Source: Spirochaetales bacterium (lineage in GTDB: Bacteria; Spirochaetota; Spirochaetia; DSM-2461). Taken from it: 64,000 nt of DNA. The stretch spans positions 1 to 64,000 of the forward strand of contig QKAW01000018.1 of assembly GCA_003247135.1 (NCBI GenBank), written 5' to 3'. This document shows, one piece after another, positions 41,302 through 50,135 of this stretch (position 1 is its first letter; each line of letters begins with the position of its first letter). Both the position numbers and the translations under genes were made by a program. The notes beneath the pieces were generated by a model. The model was given only the letters and a program-made list of their open reading frames with translations. It did no database searches and was not told where the DNA came from.

Positions 41302-42599
41302 TATTTCCTCAGCTTAAATGCGTTTCCATGGGTGGTAAAACCTTCGTAATCAGCTAAAACAGGAACATGCTTGTTTAAAGTTTCATACCCTTTTTTAGTA
41401 GAATAAATAACAGAAGAGAATTTTACAAAATCCCTTACCCCTACAGCGGAGAAGGTTTTTGCTTTACCTCCTGTAGGTAGTACAGCATTAGGTCCAACAG
41501 AGTAGTTTACAGCAGAAAATGGAGTCGAGTCTCCTAAAATTATCTCTCCTGCATTTGTAATTTTACCCATAGTATCCCAGGGGTCTTCTGTATGAATTGC
41601 CAAGTGTTCTGGGGCAAAATTGTTGGAAATTTCACAGGCTTCATTTATGTTTTCTGTAACAATAACCCCTCCATAACCTTTTAGAACATCAGTAACAAAG
41701 GTTTTTCTTGGTTCTGGAAGATCCTTAATCATCTCTTCCATATATTCAGCAGCTTTTACAGCATTTTCATAAGAATCGGTTAATAGCAGAGCTGAGGAGT
41801 CTGAGCCATGTTCAGCTTCTACTAAAAGATCCAGAGCCATATTATATGGATTTGCTGTTTTATCTGCTATTAAAGCAGACTCTGATGGCCCCGCAGGTAA
41901 CCCAACATCAACTACTGAATAGAGTAGTCGTTTTGCAGCAGTTACATACATGCTTCCCGGGCCTAATATTTTAACAACAGGTTTTATTGTCTCTGTACCA
42001 TAGGTTAGGGCTGCAATAGCTTCAGCTCCACCAACTTTATAAACCTCATCTATTCCGCAAAGTGAACATGCGTATAAAACACCACTATCTGCCATTCCTG
42101 AGCCGTTTGGTGGAGTTGTTACACATACTCTCTTAACTCCGGCTATTACCGCAGGAACAGCAAGCATATATAGCATTGATGGAAAAGTTCCTCTTCCCCC
42201 AGGAACATATAGTCCTACAGAGTCAATTGGTGTAACTCTCTCTCCTGCAAATATACCAGGAGATGTTTCCATCATGGAGAACTCTTCAGGTTTTTGAGCT
42301 TCGTGGAATTTTTTGATATTATTAATTGAGAACTGAATTGCATTTTTAACCTCTTCTGTTAAACTTTTTTCTGCAAATTCAAACTCTTCATCTGTTATTT
42401 TTAAATAGTTTGTATTAGCGGGTATTCCAAGGAATTTATTATTATAATGTAAAAGGGCATTGTCACCATCTTTTTTTACATGATCTATAATATCTTTTAC
42501 AACAGAAAGTACATCTTCAATATTTTGCTCAGATCGTTTGAATATTTTTTCTCTTTCTGCTTCAGATATATCTTTCCAGAATTTTACATTAATCTTCAT
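41301..42599 (-). CDS. Histidinol dehydrogenase family, altered active site
   Basis: A 432-residue HisD-fold protein. Aligned to E. coli HisD, offsets are consistent: the catalytic Glu/His pair is E331/H332, zinc ligands H262 and H419 map to H264 and H424. But Gln259 is E261, Asp360 is N365 and the substrate-binding His367 is A372. So the metal site is changed at two ligands and the histidinol pocket at one. No other his genes are nearby, and folC follows in a coupled pair. It probably acts on another polyol or amino alcohol, as does the HisD-like HpsN; that is inference. Confidence 0.7.
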   Translation of the reverse strand: MKINVKFWKDISEAEREKIFKRSEQNIEDVLSVVKDIIDHVKKDGDNALLHYNNKFLGIPANTNYLKITDEEFEFAEKSLTEEVKNAIQFSINNIKKFHEAQKPEEFSMMETSPGIFAGERVTPIDSVGLYVPGGRGTFPSMLYMLAVPAVIAGVKRVCVTTPPNGSGMADSGVLYACSLCGIDEVYKVGGAEAIAALTYGTETIKPVVKILGPGSMYVTAAKRLLYSVVDVGLPAGPSESALIADKTANPYNMALDLLVEAEHGSDSSALLLTDSYENAVKAAEYMEEMIKDLPEPRKTFVTDVLKGYGGVIVTENINEACEISNNFAPEHLAIHTEDPWDTMGKITNAGEIILGDSTPFSAVNYSVGPNAVLPTGGKAKTFSAVGVRDFVKFSSVIYSTKKGYETLNKHVPVLADYEGFTTHGNAFKLRK

Positions 42600-42741
42600 T
42601 TTTCCCCCAGTTTTCCATTGAAATTAAAGATACTTCCTAGGAAATAAAATCTCAATAGCAAAATTAATTTTTTTTCTATTGCTAATTGTTCATTGGGTGA
42701 TTAAACTAAAAGAATAACAAATATTTAAAATGGAGTAACTG

Positions 42742-43176
42742 ATGAAGACAAATTCTGACTTTCCATCTATTAATACTAAATCACCTGATGGTATGAGTCC
42801 ATCTGGGCAGCCGTACAAAGTTCTTGTGGTAGATGATTCAATGTTTGTGAGAAAACAGATATCTCAGATTCTAACAAGTGAAGGCTTTGAAGTTGTAGCT
42901 CAAGCATGTGATGGTGCTGAAGGGCTAGAAATGTATAAAGAAAATCATCCGAATATCGATATTGTTACAATGGATATAACAATGCCAAAAATGGATGGTG
43001 TAACATCTTTAGAAAAAATCATGGAATTTGATAAAAATGCAAAAGTTATCATGATTAGTGCTTTAGGAAAAGAGGAGTTAGTAAAAAAATCCCTTTTGGC
43101 TGGTGCTAAGAACTATATAGTTAAACCGCTAGACAGAAAGAAAGTTCTTGAAAGAATTTTACAGGCACTAAAATAA
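42742..43176 (+). CDS. CheY-like response regulator
   Basis: A 144-residue single-domain receiver with an N-terminal extension of about 24 residues. DDS acid pocket at about residues 31-33, phospho-acceptor Asp in VTMDITMPKMDG, the Thr/Ser switch (MISALG) and Lys in KPLDRKK. It is most like CheY/CheY3 from spirochaete chemotaxis. ATG has GGAG. No kinase lies beside it. It ends 3 bp before the converging nrdG. Confidence 0.85.
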   Translation: MKTNSDFPSINTKSPDGMSPSGQPYKVLVVDDSMFVRKQISQILTSEGFEVVAQACDGAEGLEMYKENHPNIDIVTMDITMPKMDGVTSLEKIMEFDKNAKVIMISALGKEELVKKSLLAGAKNYIVKPLDRKKVLERILQALK

Positions 43177-43179
43177 TAG

Positions 43180-43854
43180 TTAACGGAGAGTGCAGGGAAT
43201 TCCTGCACTTAAGCATAAATTAACAAACTCTTTCATTTCTTCCAATGAGTATGGTGTGTTTAAATTATATTCTGGTAGAAGTGTTTCACCATTTCTGAAG
43301 TTTGTTATAAAATATCTCTTAATACCTTTTAGGTATGGAATCATCTCTTTTAGATCACTTTTTGTAAATATTATTGGTGCTGAAGTAGTTCTTATTTCAT
43401 AATCAATCTCTGAATTTTTTAACCAGTTAAGAGATTCGACTATTTTTTCCCAGTTTTGGAATCCGAGGGAAGGGTACTTTCCTGGAGATGTTTTAAAATC
43501 CATTGCTATATAATTGGGTTTTAATTTCTTGAGTCTTTCCGGATTTGTTCCATTAGTGTCCAGCTTTACTTTTAAACCCCATTCCTGAAAAGTTTTAATA
43601 TATGTATCAATATCTTCATAGAGTGTCGGTTCACCACCACTAATTACAACACCGTTAATGAGATTTTTTCTTTTATAAATAGTTTCCATAATTAATTCTA
43701 TATCAATCAGTTCCTCAATTATTGGATTTACTATATGTGGATTATGACAGTATGGACATTTTAGATTACAACCCGGAAGAAAAATTACTGATGAAATTTC
43801 TTCCGGATAGTCCAGAAGGGTTGTTTTTATTAACCCTCCATACTCTATTTTCAT
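43180..43854 (-). CDS. nrdG: Anaerobic RNR activating enzyme (radical SAM)
   Basis: A 224-residue radical SAM protein with GCNLKCPYCHNP at about residues 28-39, giving C-x3-C-x2-C for the 4Fe-4S cluster, and GGEPTLYEDI. NrdG forms the glycyl radical on class III ribonucleotide reductase using S-adenosylmethionine. Its start overlaps the stop of the preceding small gene by one base, in an operon ordered nrdR, nrdD, glycyl-radical/redoxin gene, nrdG. Length is a bit above the usual 150-160 residues, as in the subclass with a longer C-terminus. Confidence 0.85.
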   Translation of the reverse strand: MKIEYGGLIKTTLLDYPEEISSVIFLPGCNLKCPYCHNPHIVNPIIEELIDIELIMETIYKRKNLINGVVISGGEPTLYEDIDTYIKTFQEWGLKVKLDTNGTNPERLKKLKPNYIAMDFKTSPGKYPSLGFQNWEKIVESLNWLKNSEIDYEIRTTSAPIIFTKSDLKEMIPYLKGIKRYFITNFRNGETLLPEYNLNTPYSLEEMKEFVNLCLSAGIPCTLR

Positions 43855-44369
43855 TAAGCTATTTTTTTATCTTCTAAAAGAATATTTAAATCCATTGCTT
43901 TTGATGTTCTTGTAATCTCTTTACCATCTGCATCAAAAAATATTACAGTAGGAGCGGTAAAAACATTATATTTTGCTGCCTTTGTAAAGCCGTTAGAACT
44001 GTCTGCATTTATACTCTCTCCACTCATTTTAAGATTGGATATAATTGCTTTAACAGGTGGGCAGTTTGGACAAGTTTGACGGTAGAAAAACATATAAGAT
44101 GCAATTTCACTGTTAGGTGTAGTGTTTTCCATAATCACATCACTGTTTTTTCTAATTTCTACAGTTCCATTTTTTGATTCATCAAATTCAGTTTTAATGT
44201 AGTTCTGACGAAACTTATACTCCTCTTTTTTACCTTTGTTCCAGTTCTTTACTGCTCTATAATAACCGACAATTCTTGCATATTTTTCAGTCTCTCGACC
44301 TTTAACACTTAATAACTGTCTCTCTAACGCTTCAATTTTGTCATCGATTTTACTTTTTGCCTGAATCAT
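43854..44369 (-). CDS. NrdD glycyl-radical segment fused to redoxin-like domain
   Basis: A 171-residue protein with two parts. Residues about 25-57 (EKYARIVGYYRAVKNWN) match the C-terminal glycyl-radical loop of NrdD; in E. coli the motif is RVCGYLG and the radical sits on that glycine, equivalent to G35 here. Residues about 90-165 resemble a glutaredoxin/thioredoxin fold with CPNC (100-103). The ATG follows the NrdD stop codon in the same frame, with GGAGAGG upstream. The polypeptide therefore supplies both the radical glycine and a likely reductant for class III RNR. Naming it a separate subunit is inference. Confidence 0.72.
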   Translation of the reverse strand: MIQAKSKIDDKIEALERQLLSVKGRETEKYARIVGYYRAVKNWNKGKKEEYKFRQNYIKTEFDESKNGTVEIRKNSDVIMENTTPNSEIASYMFFYRQTCPNCPPVKAIISNLKMSGESINADSSNGFTKAAKYNVFTAPTVIFFDADGKEITRTSKAMDLNILLEDKKIA

Positions 44370-46463
44370 TTATACCTCTCCATTTATAATTTTTTGTTTC
44401 TTTAGTTCTTCGATCTGTTTATTTATCTTTGTAATCTCTTCATCTCTACACTTAGGACAATTGTCGTGTTCCCCATCAAGATAACCATGAATACTGCATA
44501 TTGAGAAAACCGGTGATATTGAGAAGAAAGGAAGCTTGTAGTTTGTGGCAATAGTTTTTACCAGATTTCTACATGCTTTCCAGTCTTTTATGGATTCTCC
44601 CAACATTCCATGAAATACTGTCCCTCCAGTATATTTTGTTTGTAGTGAATCCTGGAGGTCAAGTGCTTCGAAAATATCCCTGGTAAAATCAACAGGAAGT
44701 TGAGTTGAGTTTGTATAATAGGGTTCCTCTTCTCCGGCAGCAATAATATTTGGATATATTTTTTTATCATGTTTAGCTAATCTGTAACTTGTACTTTCTG
44801 CAGGTGTTGCTTCCAGATTAAAAAGATCTCCTGTTTTTTCCTGATAATCGGCTAAACGATCTCTCATAAATACAAGAATTTCATTTGCTGTATCCTGTCC
44901 CTCTTTTGTTGTAAGGTCAGTAGAAATATAGTTTTTTAAACACTCATTCATTCCAACAAGTCCAATTGTTGAAAAGTGACTATTAAGATTAGAAAGATAT
45001 TTCTTTGTGTATGGGAAAAGACCATTTTCCATCATTTTATTTACGACTTTTCTTTTAAGAACCAGGGACTGGGCTGCTAAGTCCATCATATTTCCCAGAT
45101 TGTTGTAAAATTCAGCTCTTGTATTACTTAAATAACCGATTCTTGGCAGGTTTATTGTTACTACACCAATTGATCCGGTTAATTCATCGCTCCCGAATAG
45201 ACCTCCACCTCGTTTCCTTAACTCTCTTTTATCAAGCTGCAGTCGACAGCACATGGATCTTACATCTTCCGGATTTAGATCGCTGTTTATAAAGTTCTGA
45301 AAATAAGGGGTTCCATATTTTGCTGTAATTTCGAAGAGAAGCTTTGCATTTTCTGTTTCCCAGTCAAAATCCGGAGTTATATTGTATGTTGGTATAGGGT
45401 ATGCAAATCCACGACCATTAGCATCACCTTCAAGCATTAGTTCCAGAAATGCCTTGTTTATCATCTCCATCTCTTTCACACAATCTTTATAGGTATAATC
45501 CTGCTCTTCTCCACCAATAATTGCGAACTTATCAGCCAAATCCGATGGACATACCCAATCCAGAGTTATATTTGTAAATGGAGCCTGACTTCCCCATCTT
45601 GAAGGAGTATTTACACCAAAGATAAAACTTTGAATAGACTGTTTAACCTCTTTATATGAGAGATTATCTGCCCGTATAAAAGGGGCAAGAAAGGTATCAA
45701 AGCTGGATAGAGCCTGGGCTCCTGCCCACTCATTCTGCATAATTCCAAGGAAATTAACTATCTGGAACATAAGTGTAGAAAGGTGTGATGCAGGTTTGGA
45801 TGTTATCTTTTCACTTACCCCACCTAAACCATCTTTAATTAACTGTCTTAAAGACCACCCGGCACAATAACCGGAAAACATTGATAAGTCATGAATATGA
45901 AAAGCTCCGCTTTTATGGGCATCTGCTATCTCTTTTGTATAAATATTTTTTAGCCAGTAGTTGGCTGTTATTGTTCCTGAGTTGTGTAAAATTAACCCTC
46001 CAAGGGAGAAATTTACATTGGCATTCTCATTAACTCTCCAGTCTGATTGGGAGAGGTATCCATCCATTGTTTCATCAATATCCAGCAATAGTTTATTCTG
46101 ATCCCTAATAGCTTCATGTCGTGATCTGTACAGAATATACGCTTTGGCAATATCTGTCTCTTTGGCTTCCATTAGGGTTGCTTCTACAATATCCTGTATC
46201 TCTTCAATTGCAGGAATTGAATTAGGGTGTCTTGTTAATTGGAACTCTTCAAGTTTTTTCTCGGTTAATTCAGTGAGTTTCTTATCCAGAGCTTCATCAT
46301 TTGCTCCTCTAACAGCTTCAATTGCCTTTGATATTGCGTTTGCAATTTTTTCAGGTTTATAGGTATCTACTGTTCCATCTCTTTTAATAATTTTCTTAAT
46401 ACCGGGTTTGGGAATATTTAACTTTTTATCTCCCAGTATTTCACTCCAATCAATACTTGCCAA
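44370..46463 (-). CDS. nrdD: Anaerobic ribonucleotide reductase, large part
   Basis: A 697-residue NrdD lacking the usual glycyl-radical C-terminus. N-terminal ATP-cone at about residues 20-110 (IKRDGTVDTYKPEKI). The core follows, with catalytic-region segments such as HNSGTITANYWLKN and CSIHGYLDGEHDNCPKC near the end (zinc-type Cys/His set). A charged helical tail then stops at VEGNI..V-TAA, with the GxY radical loop placed in the next gene. It reduces ribonucleotides without oxygen. Start is TTG with AAGGAG about 8 bp upstream. Confidence 0.88.
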   Translation of the reverse strand: MASIDWSEILGDKKLNIPKPGIKKIIKRDGTVDTYKPEKIANAISKAIEAVRGANDEALDKKLTELTEKKLEEFQLTRHPNSIPAIEEIQDIVEATLMEAKETDIAKAYILYRSRHEAIRDQNKLLLDIDETMDGYLSQSDWRVNENANVNFSLGGLILHNSGTITANYWLKNIYTKEIADAHKSGAFHIHDLSMFSGYCAGWSLRQLIKDGLGGVSEKITSKPASHLSTLMFQIVNFLGIMQNEWAGAQALSSFDTFLAPFIRADNLSYKEVKQSIQSFIFGVNTPSRWGSQAPFTNITLDWVCPSDLADKFAIIGGEEQDYTYKDCVKEMEMINKAFLELMLEGDANGRGFAYPIPTYNITPDFDWETENAKLLFEITAKYGTPYFQNFINSDLNPEDVRSMCCRLQLDKRELRKRGGGLFGSDELTGSIGVVTINLPRIGYLSNTRAEFYNNLGNMMDLAAQSLVLKRKVVNKMMENGLFPYTKKYLSNLNSHFSTIGLVGMNECLKNYISTDLTTKEGQDTANEILVFMRDRLADYQEKTGDLFNLEATPAESTSYRLAKHDKKIYPNIIAAGEEEPYYTNSTQLPVDFTRDIFEALDLQDSLQTKYTGGTVFHGMLGESIKDWKACRNLVKTIATNYKLPFFSISPVFSICSIHGYLDGEHDNCPKCRDEEITKINKQIEELKKQKIINGEV

Positions 46464-46487
46464 AAAAAACTCCTTCTTATTAACTTT

Positions 46488-46937
46488 TTATAATCTGTTT
46501 ATCTCCTCGATAAACTCATCTACATTTTCAAATTTTTTATATACTGAAGCAAATCTTATATATGCTACCTTATCAATATCTGCAAGTTTTGAGAGAGTCA
46601 AATCTCCTAAAAAATCAGATGATATTTCATGATTTGCCTTTCCCCCTAATTCTGCTTCATCTTCTATTTCATGAAGCATTCTCTCAATTACCATTTGGGG
46701 TACCGGCCTTTTCTCAACAGCACGACTTAGCCCCCTTTCAATTTTTTTTATATCAAAGGGTTGCCTTCTTCCGTCATGTTTAATGACCATAAGTGGTATC
46801 TCTTCTATCTTCTCATATGATGTAAATCTGTAGCTGCAGGAAGAGCATTCTCTTCTTCGTCTTATTGATGTTCCACTACTGTTTTGGCGAGATTCTAAAA
46901 CTTTATCTTGTACAAAGCCGCATAGAGGGCATTTCAT
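46488..46937 (-). CDS. nrdR: Transcriptional repressor NrdR
   Basis: About 149 residues from an ATG at 46937 (a longer frame begins at 46958). N-terminal zinc ribbon CPLC...C..C in KCPLCGF and CSSCSYRF, then an ATP-cone (about 50-140) starting VIKHDGRRQPFDIKKI. NrdR senses dATP/ATP and represses ribonucleotide reductase genes. It is the first gene of the nrd operon, with a NrdR box just upstream, so it likely represses its own operon. Confidence 0.92.
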   Translation of the reverse strand: MKCPLCGFVQDKVLESRQNSSGTSIRRRRECSSCSYRFTSYEKIEEIPLMVIKHDGRRQPFDIKKIERGLSRAVEKRPVPQMVIERMLHEIEDEAELGGKANHEISSDFLGDLTLSKLADIDKVAYIRFASVYKKFENVDEFIEEINRL

Positions 46938-46954
46938 TTGGCACTCTCTCTTTA

Positions 46955-46970
46955 ACACTATATGTAGTGT
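46955..46970. promoter_or_regulatory. NrdR box
   Basis: ACACTATATGTAGTGT is an almost perfect match to the NrdR-box consensus (acaCwAtATaTwGtgt). It lies 18 bp upstream of the nrdR start and downstream of the -10. Most NrdR operators have two boxes about 31 bp apart; no clear second box is visible here. Confidence 0.8.
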
Positions 46971-46982
46971 ATTAACATGTCT

Positions 46983-47011
46983 AATATCACTTTAAATTCC
47001 TGTTTTGTCAA
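46983..47011 (-). promoter_or_regulatory. nrd operon promoter
   Basis: Minus-strand TTGACA (complement of 47006-47011), a 17-bp spacer, and GATATT (complement of 46983-46988) form a sigma70-type promoter. The NrdR box overlaps the expected early transcript region, so bound NrdR would block initiation. Confidence 0.6.
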
Positions 47012-47021
47012 CGGGAATTTT

Positions 47022-48344
47022 CTACATTTTGTTAATTTCAAGGACGATTGCTATTAAAGTTATTGTTACTGTTAATGTCAATAGGCTAACCAGAATATCT
47101 ATACTATTTTTATGTTTTTTCCTTTTTCTGCCAATAAAGCGGTGTAAACTTTCGTGAAGCAAAATGAAGGGCATTAATATTACGGAAATCAAAATATTTC
47201 CCAAGTATTTTGAATTTATAAACAGTGAGATTATGCTAAAATCACTATATAGAAAGTTTTGATAAAAGATATATAGATGCAAAATCGGAGACAGTAAAAA
47301 GAGTAAATTCTTAACTTTTATATTCTTTATGGAAATAAACAGGATCGTGCAAAAAATTGGCCATAACTGAATAAGCCCCAAAGGAAGATATATAATAGAG
47401 AGTATAAGAAAAAGAATAAATGATGAGTAAAAACTAAACAGCATATAAAAGTAGGGTGAGTTGGAAAATGCAGAATCCTTAACAATATGAAAGCTTATAC
47501 CATATATAAAGAGTATTATCAGAATCTTAATTATCAAGAAAAATAAAGGGGATTGGTAAATTATCTGATTATTTTGGGAATAATCAACGATGTAACTAAT
47601 TACCAAGGTAGAAATAAATGCATTGATAAATACTTGCATGGTTTTAAAGGGAATTGCCGGTAAAAATTTAAAATTTTCTTTTAAATGAAAATTTACAGGT
47701 TTAGATATGATAACCAAGAAAAGCATAATAATCAGAATAGAAGTAGCAAAAACATATATTATGTATCTTTCATTCATATACACAACTCTGTTCATAATAT
47801 TAAATACAAAATAGAGTTTGTCACTATTTTGGACAGTATTAATTTTATCCAGTATATCTTTAAAAGTGTAGTATCCGGTTTTTCCCTGAATAAGAGCTAT
47901 ATCTCTATTATAACTGTTGTATAGTTGAGTTAAACTGTTTTTAGGAATAATTGTTGATATCATAAAAGGGAATTCCCTTGCAAACTCCTCTTCTATATTT
48001 AGGGTTTTTACAATTATTTTTGTAAAGTCCATCCCCGGGAGATTTTTTTTATTAATACCATATATTTTTGGCTCGCTGTTGACCGGGTCAATATATATAG
48101 TTAATACAGGTGCTTTTTCATAGTTATTTTCCAGGTAGTTTATAGAACCTGCAAAGTTATTAGTTAATAAATTATCATCAAATAGTAGTATTTCAAGACT
48201 AAAATTCTCGAATTGTAAATTTTCTAAAGGTAGGATTTCTGAATATTTATCACTGTTGTTGGTAATAATTTGAATTTTATCCTGAGAATAGGCGTAAAAT
48301 AGAAAACTTAAAAAAAATATAAAAAGAAACTCTTTTCTTAGCAT
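47022..48344 (-). CDS. Membrane protein with HExxH motif
   Basis: A 440-residue protein: signal peptide (MLRKEFLFIFFLSFLFYAYS), an extracytoplasmic region of about 165 residues, then six or more transmembrane helices. A late segment FILLHESLHRFIG, near residue 395, holds HESLH, an HExxH zinc-protease motif, inside or at a membrane helix as in M50-type proteases. No second zinc ligand is obvious, so protease activity is uncertain. It stands alone between nrdR and a nitroreductase. Family unrecognised. Confidence 0.45.
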   Translation of the reverse strand: MLRKEFLFIFFLSFLFYAYSQDKIQIITNNSDKYSEILPLENLQFENFSLEILLFDDNLLTNNFAGSINYLENNYEKAPVLTIYIDPVNSEPKIYGINKKNLPGMDFTKIIVKTLNIEEEFAREFPFMISTIIPKNSLTQLYNSYNRDIALIQGKTGYYTFKDILDKINTVQNSDKLYFVFNIMNRVVYMNERYIIYVFATSILIIMLFLVIISKPVNFHLKENFKFLPAIPFKTMQVFINAFISTLVISYIVDYSQNNQIIYQSPLFFLIIKILIILFIYGISFHIVKDSAFSNSPYFYMLFSFYSSFILFLILSIIYLPLGLIQLWPIFCTILFISIKNIKVKNLLFLLSPILHLYIFYQNFLYSDFSIISLFINSKYLGNILISVILMPFILLHESLHRFIGRKRKKHKNSIDILVSLLTLTVTITLIAIVLEINKM

Positions 48345-48460
48345 TTAATGAGCATAATTTATGAAAATGTTTGGGTCAATAAAATATATTAAAAATATTA
48401 ATACTCTGTTTTTTATTAAAATCATTTCCAACAATTAAATAGATATGGTAAACTGATTTT

Positions 48461-48973
48461 ATGGCTGTAATTGATATAATAAAAGAGAGAAGGTCTTGCA
48501 GAAAGTTTATCAGTAAAAAGATAGAAGACAGTAAGCTGAATAGCATACTTGAAGCTGGAAGATTGGCTCCTTCTGCAAAGAATAGACAACCATGGAGATT
48601 TATTACTATAACAGATGAAAGTATAAAAGAAAAAATTTTAAATGCCTGTTATGGTATAGATACCATAAAAACTGCCGATAAAATAATAGCGGTTTGTACA
48701 ACAAACATAAATTATACAATGCCAAATGGTTTACACTCCCATATTTGTGATTTAAGCATTGCAACATCATTTATGATGCTACAGGCGGAATATGAGGGGC
48801 TTGGGTCCTGTATAATAACAACATATATAGAAGAGAGTATAAGGGATGTTTTAACTGTGCCATTCTCCATGAGAGTTCACTGTTTATTAGCATTGGGCTA
48901 TAAAGATGAAAACAGTCTTGAAGAGACAGAAAGAAAATCCCTGGATGATATTCATAATTTTGAACATTGGTAA
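48461..48973 (+). CDS. Nitroreductase-family protein
   Basis: A 170-residue NAD(P)H-dependent flavin oxidoreductase. IKERRSCRKFISKKI at the start, LEAGRLAPSAKNRQPWRF and GLGSCII are typical of the nitroreductase fold binding FMN. It shares length with small anaerobe family members. No strong ribosome site. It is 16 bp upstream of the next gene and may be co-expressed. Substrate unknown. Confidence 0.85.
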   Translation: MAVIDIIKERRSCRKFISKKIEDSKLNSILEAGRLAPSAKNRQPWRFITITDESIKEKILNACYGIDTIKTADKIIAVCTTNINYTMPNGLHSHICDLSIATSFMMLQAEYEGLGSCIITTYIEESIRDVLTVPFSMRVHCLLALGYKDENSLEETERKSLDDIHNFEHW

Positions 48974-48989
48974 TTAAATTGAGGAAAGT

Positions 48990-50135
48990 GTGGAAGAAGA
49001 AGTTATTGATTTACCGGTAAAACTGCTATTCTCCGATTCGGGGGTAGATTTTTTTATTAAAAATAAAAAACCAATGAATAAGTTTAAGATGCCGGATAAC
49101 AGTACCCAGTATGGTATTGCTCTAAATCAGTATAATCATAAAACTGTTAAACATCTCATAGCTATAGGCTATTTAGTAAGAATAGATATTTCAAGAGCAG
49201 AATTTACATCAATAAGAAAGGATATACTCTCAATGACCAAGAGTAATGTATTTGGTTTCCTGGTAAAAAGATTTGATGAAATGGTTTTTGATCTGGTTAT
49301 TGAGTCAGATATTATTAAAAACTGGAATAGATTAAATCATGGAAGTATTATTGATAGAAAGACAAATTTAAATGAGACGGTTTTAAGGCAGATTCTGGAA
49401 AAAAATAAAACAGTAGTTAACAGTGTTAAGGATTCCCTACTTCTAGCTGTACATAATGAGTTATATAGCAATGGTTCCTTAAGTGAAGAGGAGATTTCAA
49501 ATCAGTCTATTTTATGTAAAGAGTATTTAACTAGCCTCCGATCTATCACCTGGTTTATTCTTTCAAAATTTAAGGATGCTCAATCCTATGATCTACTTAT
49601 TGATCAGATAACTCAAGTACTTATTGAATTTATGAGTCGTAACAAAATAGCAGAGTATGTATCTTTAATGCTTATGGAGTTATTAAACAGTTCTGAAAAC
49701 AGAAATTTAAGAGAGTTTATTAAAATGACATACCCAACAATGTCATATAATGACTTACTTGAAGAACCTGAAGCAAGAATTGGTCTTTTAAAGGATATGG
49801 ATAGCAGAGGTCTGAATTTTACTCTCAGTTATAAATTTGATAAGTCAGAAACCAAGATTAGTTCACGAAAGAGGTTTGAGGTTGCTGTATTTAACAAAGA
49901 GAGTGAAATACTAATTTTAAAAGAACAGGTAGATAAGCAGATGGCTTCCAAGGTAAGTAAACAGACACTAACTGATTTTTACAGGAAGTCCGGTGGTGAT
50001 GGCTCAGATCTGGGTATGTATTATCTATCCTACCTTGGAGAAGAGTGTTCCAAAGTAGGAATAAAATTTGAGTCCCAGGTTAAAGAGATCTCAGGTACAG
50101 GTCAGACCTATACCTCTTTAAGTCTTAGCCTCTAG
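48990..50135 (+). CDS. Hypothetical protein
   Basis: A 381-residue soluble protein beginning at GTG, with GAGGAAA before it. It is mainly helical, without signal peptide, membrane segment or catalytic motif that I recognise. The C-terminal part (GDGSDLGMYYLSYLGEECSK) is more ordered. It overlaps the converging Ste24-like gene by 4 bp. It probably follows the nitroreductase on one transcript. No function can be proposed. Confidence 0.5.
   Translation: MEEEVIDLPVKLLFSDSGVDFFIKNKKPMNKFKMPDNSTQYGIALNQYNHKTVKHLIAIGYLVRIDISRAEFTSIRKDILSMTKSNVFGFLVKRFDEMVFDLVIESDIIKNWNRLNHGSIIDRKTNLNETVLRQILEKNKTVVNSVKDSLLLAVHNELYSNGSLSEEEISNQSILCKEYLTSLRSITWFILSKFKDAQSYDLLIDQITQVLIEFMSRNKIAEYVSLMLMELLNSSENRNLREFIKMTYPTMSYNDLLEEPEARIGLLKDMDSRGLNFTLSYKFDKSETKISSRKRFEVAVFNKESEILILKEQVDKQMASKVSKQTLTDFYRKSGGDGSDLGMYYLSYLGEECSKVGIKFESQVKEISGTGQTYTSLSLSL

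Noticed and set aside
43189-43209. Hairpin AGTGCAGG/CCTGCACT after cheY
   Set aside because: It lies inside the end of the nrdG coding sequence and is not followed by a T-run, so I do not call it a terminator.
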